5,074 bases of DNA from JBLHKE01 sp047619485 (lineage in GTDB: Bacteria > Verrucomicrobiota > Verrucomicrobiia > Verrucomicrobiales > DEV007): NCBI GenBank assembly GCA_047619485.1, contig JBLHKE010000594.1:1-5074 (forward strand), written 5' to 3'. The notes under the pieces were generated by a model. It was not told the DNA's origin. It worked only from the letters and a program-made list of their open reading frames with translations, and did not search any database. A program made the translations under genes and the position numbers. Below, one piece after another: positions 1 through 5,074 of this stretch (positions are counted from its first letter, which is position 1; the number at the start of each line of letters is the position of its first letter).

Positions 1-2496
1 GACGACGTGCCGGACGGCGCCCCTACCGTGCACCTCAAGGGATTCTGGCTAGAGGACTCGCATTCGATTTCGAATTCGCTGCGCTGGGGACCGGACGGCT
101 GGCTGTACGGGGCGCAGGGTTCAACCGTTTCCGCCGACATCGTCATCGTCGGCAAGAATGATGGTGCTGAGCCAATCCACACTCAGGGGCAGCAAATTTG
201 GCGCTATCATCCGGAGCGGCGTGTTTTTGAAACGTATGCCGAGGGAGGCGGAAACGCTTTCGGCTGTGAGATCGATAAGAAGGGACGCGTATTCTCCGGG
301 CACAACGGCAGCAATACCCGCGGGTTCCACTACGCCCAAGGCGCTTACCTACAAAAAACTTTTGGCAAACACGGCTCGCTTTCGAACCCGTACGCCTTCG
401 GATACTTCCCCCAGATGCCCCACCCAAATGTGGCCAGGTTCACACACAACTTCATCGTCTATGAAGGTGGCTCGCTGCCGGAAAAATATAACGGTAAAAT
501 CATCGGTATCGATCCGATGAACCGTTACTTACCTGTCGCCGAACGCGACGTGGACGGGTCGACATTTAAAACCAGAGATGTCACAGCCGCGATCGAGAAA
601 GGTGGTGACCCATGGTTCCGCCCGGTTGATATCAAGCACGGTCCCGATGGGGCAATTTACATCGCCGATTGGTACGATGCCCAGGTAAACCACTACCGGA
701 ACCACGAGGGCAAGATCGACAAAGAGACTGGTCGTATCTATCGCATCCGGGCTGCCGATGGCTACCGGGCGACAAAAGCGTTCGATCTCACCAAGAAGTC
801 GACGTCGGAGCTGATCGATTTACTCAAGCACCCAAACCGTTGGTATCGCGAACAAGCGCGCAGGCTCGTCGGCGAACGCAGCGACGTCACTGCGATCGGA
901 ACACTGAAAATGGCAGTCCTCAACGCTGATGCACAAGTGGCGTTGGAGTCACTCTGGGCGCTAAACTTGAGCGGCGGATTTGATGAGGATTTCGCACAAC
1001 AAGCGCTCGATCACACCGACCCGTATGTGCGCACGTGGACAGTGCGCTTGCTAGCAGACAACAACACGGTATCTGGGACTACCGCTGAAAAACTTGCCTC
1101 TCTGGCTTTGAGCGAATCGCATGTAGAAGTGAGAAGCCAACTGGCAGCTTCGGCAAAGCGCCTTCCCGCTGCGTCCGCGCTGCCGATCGTCGCTGGCCTC
1201 CTGCGACATGACGAGGACAAAGCAGACCGTTACCTACCTCTGCAAATCTGGTGGGCAATCGAGTCCAAATGCTCGTCCGACGGCGATGCGGTGGTCGATG
1301 TCTTCGAGGACTCCACCCTCTGGCGATGCCAACTTGTAAAGACTCATATCCTCTGGCGATTGATGCGTCGGTTTGCCGCCAGTGGGAAGCGGATTGATAT
1401 GGAACGTTGCGCCCGCCTACTGGAGCTATCCCCGGATGCCGAGGGAAAGAAACGCCTGATGGAGGGCTTCGAACAAGCCTACAAAGGCCGTGCTTTGACG
1501 GGGCTGCCACCGCGTTTGATCAAGGCGATCGATGGCGCTGGAGGAGCCTCGCTGACCTTGAGAGTGCGCAATGGGGAGAAAGAGGCGATCGATGAGGCGC
1601 TGAAAATTTCTGCCAATCCGAACGGATCCCTAACCCGCCGCGTCACCTTTCTCTCCCTGTTCGGCGAGATCGATGAGCCTCGCAGTGTGCCAGTCATGTT
1701 GTCCGTCATTGACGACAAACAGGCCACGGTGCGCCATGCGGCGCTCACTTCTTTGCAATCGTATCAGGATGAAAAAATCGGCAGCGAAGTCATCAGCCAC
1801 TACAAGCGATTCGACGGCGCGACACAGGAAGTCGCACGCACACTACTCGCAGTCCGTGCTAGCTGGTCGCGGCAACTGGTGGAGGCGGTATTCGCGGGAC
1901 AGATCGATGCAGAATCGTTCCCCGGCGAACAGGTAGCACAGATGAGGATGCATCAAGACGCAGCGCTTCAGGCAAAGATCGACAAGGTGTGGGGTAAAGT
2001 GCGCCAACCAACGCCAGAGCACTTCCAAAAAGAGATCGATCGCGTCGAGGCGATTCTCGCGGTGGGTAAGAGCAATCCCTACGACGGAAAACCTCTGTTC
2101 ATGAACCATTGCGCCGCCTGCCACAAACTGTTTGCCGATGGTGGTAGCATCGGTCCAGATCTCACTGGCTACCAGCGCAAGGACACGGAAAATATGTTGT
2201 TAAACATCGTTAATCCAAATGCGGAAATCCGGGAAGGGTATGAAAATTACGCGCTAACGATGAAAGACGGCCGCGTGATCGTGGGCTTCAAAGCAGACGA
2301 GGACAAATCGGTCATGGTAATCCGCGGGATGGATGGGCAGTCGATCTCTCTGCAACGGGATGCAATCTCCAAAATCAAAGCCATCGGAACCTCGCTGATG
2401 CCGCCAGGTCTGCTATCCGGGATGAATGATCAGCAAATTCGTGACTTTTTTGCTTACTTTCGCACCACCCAACCCTTGGTCGGAGGTAAGCCCTAG
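1..2496 (+). CDS. PVC-type membrane-bound dehydrogenase-like protein with HEAT repeats and C-terminal cytochrome c domain (5' partial)
   Basis: The frame is open from base 1. The GTG at 7-9 is only the first start-like codon, and conserved propeller sequence begins right after it, so the true start lies outside the window and the signal peptide is missing. Domains seen: (1) beta-propeller sequence to about base 750, with GPDGWLYG near 88-111, a GHNG..TRGFHY segment near 300-332, and GPDGAIYIADWYD near 640-678 followed by an NHYRNHEG segment; (2) a helical HEAT-like region, roughly 800-1900; (3) a class-I cytochrome c domain, about 2083-2484, with CAACH at 2110-2124 for covalent haem attachment and SLMPPG at 2392-2409 supplying the probable Met axial ligand (ATG 2398-2400). 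The order matches the Pirellula/Verrucomicrobium-type families I know as TIGR02604 and TIGR02603. These proteins are exported and thought to oxidise sugars or similar substrates and pass electrons to the haem; substrate and reaction are not established. The frame is intact to TAG. Family assignment is strong, enzymatic role is inferred. Confidence 0.93.
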   Translation, partial: DDVPDGAPTVHLKGFWLEDSHSISNSLRWGPDGWLYGAQGSTVSADIVIVGKNDGAEPIHTQGQQIWRYHPERRVFETYAEGGGNAFGCEIDKKGRVFSGHNGSNTRGFHYAQGAYLQKTFGKHGSLSNPYAFGYFPQMPHPNVARFTHNFIVYEGGSLPEKYNGKIIGIDPMNRYLPVAERDVDGSTFKTRDVTAAIEKGGDPWFRPVDIKHGPDGAIYIADWYDAQVNHYRNHEGKIDKETGRIYRIRAADGYRATKAFDLTKKSTSELIDLLKHPNRWYREQARRLVGERSDVTAIGTLKMAVLNADAQVALESLWALNLSGGFDEDFAQQALDHTDPYVRTWTVRLLADNNTVSGTTAEKLASLALSESHVEVRSQLAASAKRLPAASALPIVAGLLRHDEDKADRYLPLQIWWAIESKCSSDGDAVVDVFEDSTLWRCQLVKTHILWRLMRRFAASGKRIDMERCARLLELSPDAEGKKRLMEGFEQAYKGRALTGLPPRLIKAIDGAGGASLTLRVRNGEKEAIDEALKISANPNGSLTRRVTFLSLFGEIDEPRSVPVMLSVIDDKQATVRHAALTSLQSYQDEKIGSEVISHYKRFDGATQEVARTLLAVRASWSRQLVEAVFAGQIDAESFPGEQVAQMRMHQDAALQAKIDKVWGKVRQPTPEHFQKEIDRVEAILAVGKSNPYDGKPLFMNHCAACHKLFADGGSIGPDLTGYQRKDTENMLLNIVNPNAEIREGYENYALTMKDGRVIVGFKADEDKSVMVIRGMDGQSISLQRDAISKIKAIGTSLMPPGLLSGMNDQQIRDFFAYFRTTQPLVGGKP

Positions 2497-2580
2497 ACCG
2501 ATCGCTTCGAGCTCCCACCAGCCCGCTTACAAAAAATTCGTTAAATCCGCTGCCGGCGAGGAGACTACGTATGACATCCT
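2497..2580 (+). promoter_or_regulatory. Intergenic leader of the sigma/FecR operon, probable promoter region
   Basis: This 84-base gap separates the dehydrogenase-like gene from the sigma factor gene. It contains an AT-rich patch at about 2529-2547 within GC-rich surroundings, including TTAAAT at 2541-2546, which matches a -10 hexamer at four of six positions. No convincing -35 element lies at the right distance. No stem-loop with a T-run was seen, so transcription may also read through from the upstream gene. The promoter call is a weak inference from base composition and position. Confidence 0.25.
2558..2563 (+). promoter_or_regulatory. Shine-Dalgarno GAGGAG before the sigma factor gene
   Basis: GAGGAG is a strong match to the anti-Shine-Dalgarno sequence. 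It ends 7 bases before an ATG at 2571 but 17 bases before the ATG at 2581 that opens the sigma factor frame. The sigma frame cannot start earlier, because TGA at 2572-2574 closes it. The site therefore sits at the ideal distance for a different, out-of-frame start. Confidence 0.55.
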
Positions 2581-2609
2581 ATGACTCCCGCCGAAAACGA
2601 ACGCCATGA
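2571..2609 (+). other. Possible 12-codon ORF overlapping the sigma factor start
   Basis: ATG at 2571-2573 opens a 12-codon frame (MTSYDSRRKRTP) ending in TGA at 2607-2609, in a different frame from the sigma factor and overlapping its first nine codons. It has the better-placed Shine-Dalgarno sequence. It could be a translated leader peptide that lowers or couples sigma factor translation. It could equally be chance, or the sign of a one-base error between 2574 and 2581. The peptide itself has no recognisable features. Confidence 0.2.
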
Positions 2610-3117
2610 CAGGTTTCTCCGCAGTTTTACGGCGAGTGAACTGGCCATCCGCGCGTATGTCAGGCGCCTAGTCCCGACCCGCACCGATGCAGACGACGTG
2701 ATGCAAGAAGTGTCAGTCGTGCTGTGGAAAAAGTTCGAGGAATTTCGCGAAGACGGTGATTTCCGGGCATGGGCATTCGGTGTGGCCCGTTTTGCAGCGC
2801 TGGCCTGGCGGCGCGATAAAGCCCGCGACCGACTCGTACTCGATGAACACGTGGTCGCCAAACTCGCCAGCGAGACCGCCGAGCAGGAACCCCACCTGCT
2901 CCAGCAGCGTGAAGCACTCGAGAAGTGCATGGGGAATGTCCAGCCCGCACAGCGAGAACTCTTGATGCGAGCCTACCAGCCCGATTCGCAGATCCAAGAT
3001 GTAGCGGGTAGCAGTGGGCGCTCGGTCCCCGGATTCTATCAATGGTTGCACCGCGTGCGAAGGATGCTGCTCGACTGTATTAGGCGTACGATCTCCCAAC
3101 AGACCGCTTCAGAATGA
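2581..3117 (+). CDS. ECF RNA polymerase sigma factor, Rhodopirellula/Verrucomicrobium family
   Basis: This 178-residue protein has the usual size and layout of an extracytoplasmic-function sigma factor, which directs RNA polymerase to a small set of promoters. Sigma region 2 spans about residues 11-82: DADDVMQEV (36-44) is the typical region 2.2 core motif, and FRAWAFGVARF (61-71), followed by a basic stretch to about 82, fits regions 2.3-2.4 (-10 recognition). Sigma region 4 spans about 112-170: QRELLMRAY (124-132), then a helix-turn-helix containing GRSVPGFYQWLHRVR (146-160), where the GRS and YQ.L.R.R pattern is typical of the family I know as TIGR02989. ATG 2581 is the first possible start in frame. 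The stop overlaps the next gene's start as ATGA, so sigma factor and FecR-like regulator are translationally coupled. The usual inference is that the membrane partner controls its activity; target promoters are unknown. Confidence 0.93.
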   Translation: MTPAENERHDRFLRSFTASELAIRAYVRRLVPTRTDADDVMQEVSVVLWKKFEEFREDGDFRAWAFGVARFAALAWRRDKARDRLVLDEHVVAKLASETAEQEPHLLQQREALEKCMGNVQPAQRELLMRAYQPDSQIQDVAGSSGRSVPGFYQWLHRVRRMLLDCIRRTISQQTASE

Positions 3118-4586
3118 AAGACGATTCCGAATTAGAAACCCTAACTCAAGCATACATCGATGGATCACTTTCTGGTGATGCCGCCGAGCGGCTGAATTCC
3201 ATCCTCGCGGGAAGTGAAGAGGCACGCCTACGTTTCTCCGAAGCACTCAACCTCGATTCTGCCATCGCCGCGACTGCGGCAGGTTGGCAACTCGACGCAT
3301 CCGACACCCCTCCAACCCGTCGAAAATTGGTCAGCTGGTTTGCGCTGGCAGCTTGTGCGCTCATCCTCATTGGTGGTGCATGCGTGTGGCAATTAGCTTC
3401 ACACACGACAGTAGGCGTAGAGTTCGCGACGGTGGAAAAAGGGGTTGGGGCCGAGAACCTCCCTGACGGGATGAAACTTCATGGCGGGACGCACACAATC
3501 ACGGCTGGAACGGTCGAACTGTTAACCGCGCTCGGCGCCCGGGTCATCATCGAGGCTCCTGCGGTGTTCCGCTTCGAGTCAACCCAGCGCCTACACGTAA
3601 TGAAGGGGCGCCTCGCGGCGGATGTGCCGCCAGCAGCGAAAGGCTTTACAGTGATCACCCCTTCTGGGGATGCGATTGATCTCGGAACACGTTTCGGCGT
3701 GGATGTTCCAGAGAATGGCCCAGCGGAAATTCACGTTTTCGAGGGAGAGGTGATCGCTAAAACTAGCGGCACCGCCGAGGAGCTAAGCCTGCGAGCGGGC
3801 GACGCGTTGTCGATGGATCGAGGTGCCAGCTCGGCACGTGATTTGCGATCGTCCGCATTCATCCAACCCAACGAGTTGGGTGAGCTAGAGGCTGCCCAAG
3901 GCGTCGGCCAACGAGCCCGTTCGAATGCAGCTCTGGAAAAACTGAGAAACGATCCAGCAAAGATCGCAGTCCTCGACTTCGAATCTGGAGCTGAGTTTCC
4001 AGGCATCTACCGCCCAGTGCAAGGTCGCTGGCCGGGATCGCGCGCCCCGGAATTCATCCATGCCGGCGACCACCTGAAACTCGACGTGGGTGGTGAACAA
4101 ACCTGGCCACAGCTGACGCTTGCCGCGTGGGTCCGACTTGACCAACTCGGCGCATTGTACCAATCGTTGCTGCACGCCGATGGCTGGGAGGGCGACAACT
4201 TCGGACTCGTTCACTGGATGGTCAACGAGGCGACGACGATGCGATTCGCCATGTGGGGCAGTAAGCTTGCGCCGGACTCAGATGAAACCCAAGCCTACCC
4301 AGACTCGCGCACGCCGGTTTCAGCCGACCAGGGGCGCTGGGTGCACCTAGCCACCGTCTACGATGCGAACGAGGGAACGGTCAGGTTTTATCACAATGGA
4401 AATTTCGACAAGGAATCGCGACAATCGACCACTTATCCGGCGCGGCTCGGGCCGATCCAAATAGGCAACTGGAACCAGCAAGATCGCAAGCTCAGCGGCC
4501 GGGTCGATGATCTAGTCATCCTAGGGCGCGCGATGGGAGATGCGGAAGTGCGCGCACTGTTCGAGGCTGGCAACCCCTACCCTTGA
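3114..4586 (+). CDS. FecR-domain transmembrane protein with C-terminal LamG domain, probable partner of the ECF sigma factor
   Basis: The protein has 490 residues in four parts. Residues 1-70 are a cytoplasmic helical segment (LTQAYIDGSLSGDAAERL near 10-27) resembling the short anti-sigma-like N-termini of PVC FecR proteins; it lacks the zinc-binding His/Cys set of ZAS anti-sigma factors. Residues 72-94 form a hydrophobic span after an RRK basic edge, giving N-in orientation. Residues 100-245 are a FecR domain with the hallmark TPSGDAIDLGTRFGV (182-196) and HVFEGEV (207-213). Residues 315-485 are a LamG/concanavalin A-like jelly roll, shown by LTLAAWVRLD (334-343), GRWVHLATVYD (407-417), VRFYHNG (423-429) and GRVDDLVILGRAM (462-474). 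Classical FecR relays a signal from an outer-membrane receptor to its sigma factor. No such receptor is present here, so the fused LamG may sense a glycan or protein ligand; that is inference. The ATG overlaps the sigma stop and has no Shine-Dalgarno of its own, consistent with coupled translation. Confidence 0.9.
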   Translation: MKDDSELETLTQAYIDGSLSGDAAERLNSILAGSEEARLRFSEALNLDSAIAATAAGWQLDASDTPPTRRKLVSWFALAACALILIGGACVWQLASHTTVGVEFATVEKGVGAENLPDGMKLHGGTHTITAGTVELLTALGARVIIEAPAVFRFESTQRLHVMKGRLAADVPPAAKGFTVITPSGDAIDLGTRFGVDVPENGPAEIHVFEGEVIAKTSGTAEELSLRAGDALSMDRGASSARDLRSSAFIQPNELGELEAAQGVGQRARSNAALEKLRNDPAKIAVLDFESGAEFPGIYRPVQGRWPGSRAPEFIHAGDHLKLDVGGEQTWPQLTLAAWVRLDQLGALYQSLLHADGWEGDNFGLVHWMVNEATTMRFAMWGSKLAPDSDETQAYPDSRTPVSADQGRWVHLATVYDANEGTVRFYHNGNFDKESRQSTTYPARLGPIQIGNWNQQDRKLSGRVDDLVILGRAMGDAEVRALFEAGNPYP

Positions 4587-4620
4587 TCACAGGTTAGACT
4601 ACAACGAACATTCCCAAGTC

Positions 4621-4956
4621 CTACTTGCCGACGAGCGCAGAGATGGAGGTTCCGCCAGGAGCTGTGACCAAGGTGACGGCGGAGGACCACGAGCCATTGG
4701 CAAGTGTGGAGCTGGACCGGACCTCGAGTGCGGCGTCGGTAGCAGATGGGTTCAGAGGCAGTGTCCAGGTGAGGTGGGTGCCACCGACCCAATAGCGGTC
4801 GGCGAAATTGTCGGTCTCGGCTCAGACAACATTCGCGCGACGGTCGTCGCGGAGCATGAGCTGAATACGGGAGGGATTGATCGGATAAAAAAACTTTGTA
4901 GGCGCGGCTGCGGAGGCAGAGATTGAGCCAGACCGATGAACTGGAAAAATGGTTGT
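4621..4956 (-). pseudogene. Remnant of a secreted-protein C-terminal region, interrupted by in-frame TGA
   Basis: This is the same minus-strand frame as the adjoining partial gene, continuing after that gene's TGA (4957-4959) to a TAG whose complement lies at 4621-4623. One further TGA interrupts it (complement 4822-4824). The downstream piece, 66 codons, reads like the beta-rich ends of secreted verrucomicrobial proteins: HLTWTLPLNP, then AALEVRSSSTLANGSWSSAV and VTLVTAPGG. The upstream piece, 44 codons, contains SISASAAAPTKFF, resembling the last strand of such domains, next to a run of seven T (A7 on the plus strand, 4887-4893). Removing one T there gives FFIRSIPPV, closer to a normal ending. 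No start codon with a ribosome site precedes either piece. I infer decayed sequence from a duplicated or formerly longer gene. A non-coding 3' region with accidental open frames is the alternative. Family resemblance is from memory of pattern only. Confidence 0.35.
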
Positions 4957-5074
4957 TCAGGGCGCTTCAATGCGCACCAGTTTTCGGCGTATGAACCACG
5001 AGCCTTGCGGGAGCGGGGATTTCACAGGTAGAGTCAGAATCGCCCGGCCATCCCCCTGGTTGCTCTGGGTGGCG
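4957..5074 (-). CDS. C-terminal end of a probable secreted protein (5' part beyond window)
   Basis: The minus-strand frame open from the right edge gives 38 codons and a TGA (complement at 4957-4959); the first full codon is 5073-5071. The visible end, GRAILTLPVKSPLPQGSWF followed by IRRKLVRIEAP, has alternating hydrophobic beta-strands and closes with a 'leu-pro-x-gly-phe-arg-leu-x-val' type ending, a pattern common at the C-termini of large exported verrucomicrobial proteins. The rest of the gene, and therefore its function, lies outside the window. It converges on the FecR-LamG gene. No clear terminator hairpin separates them. The other two minus frames are less protein-like. A plus-strand frame from ATG 4949 is also open to the edge but shows nothing recognisable. 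The call rests on a short segment. Confidence 0.45.
   Translation of the reverse strand, partial: ATQSNQGDGRAILTLPVKSPLPQGSWFIRRKLVRIEAP

Noticed and set aside
7..9. GTG as the start codon of the dehydrogenase-like gene
   Set aside because: The frame is open to base 1 and conserved propeller sequence follows at once. The family has additional N-terminal propeller sequence and a signal peptide, so the gene is cut by the window edge.
1527..2043. Recurrent GATCGAT sequences within the dehydrogenase gene
   Set aside because: They mostly fall on Ile-Asp codon pairs (ATC GAT) in frame, so protein sequence and codon preference explain them without a repeat or binding-site function.
4615..4627. Inverted repeat CAAGT-CCT-ACTTG between the convergent genes
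   Set aside because: A 5-bp stem with a 3-base loop and no T-run on either strand is too weak to call a terminator.
4540..4926. Plus-strand 128-codon ORF
   Set aside because: It starts inside the LamG coding sequence, has no ribosome site or recognisable motif, and lies in antisense register to the protein-like minus-strand frame, which explains why it stays open.
4752..4970. Minus-strand 72-codon ORF starting with ATG at the end of the partial gene
   Set aside because: It is out of frame with the protein-like segments on both sides, is Pro/Ser-rich as expected of a shadow frame in GC-rich DNA, and has no clear Shine-Dalgarno. Part of it could be a frame-shifted continuation at the seven-T run, but not an independent gene.
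4949..5074. Plus-strand frame of 42 codons open to the right edge
   Set aside because: It starts at ATG 4949 after a weak purine stretch, shows no motif or domain-like pattern, and is antisense to the better-supported minus-strand C-terminus.

Overview
The window looks like chromosomal DNA of a PVC-superphylum bacterium, most likely a member of Verrucomicrobiota; a planctomycete is the main alternative. The evidence is the combination of three lineage-typical families: a large 'Pirellula/Verrucomicrobium-type' putative dehydrogenase with a C-terminal CxxCH haem site, an ECF sigma factor of the Rhodopirellula/Verrucomicrobium family, and a FecR-LamG membrane protein encoded immediately after it. 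The genus cannot be determined from the sequence.

Bases 1-2496 (+ strand) hold the 3' part of the dehydrogenase-like gene. Its reading frame runs off the left edge, so the signal peptide and first propeller blades are missing. What remains is beta-propeller sequence, a long HEAT-like helical region and a class-I cytochrome c domain. An 84-base intergenic gap follows, with an AT-rich patch and a strong Shine-Dalgarno sequence.

Bases 2581-4586 (+ strand) form a two-gene operon. The ECF sigma factor is followed by the FecR-LamG membrane protein, and the two overlap by ATGA (translational coupling). The second protein has a short cytoplasmic N-terminus, one membrane span, a FecR domain and a C-terminal LamG/concanavalin-like lectin domain outside the membrane. 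The likely arrangement is that the membrane protein controls the sigma factor in response to something bound or sensed by the exported part. The ligand and regulon are not visible here.

Bases 4587-5074 contain no convincing plus-strand gene. On the minus strand, the right edge carries the last 38 codons of a gene whose end resembles the C-terminal beta-domains of secreted verrucomicrobial proteins. Beyond its TGA the same frame continues with protein-like sequence to a TAG at 4621-4623, broken only by one more TGA. I read this as a decayed 3' extension or remnant of related sequence. It is the least explained part of the window.

No tRNA, rRNA, CRISPR array, insertion sequence or clear intrinsic terminator was seen.
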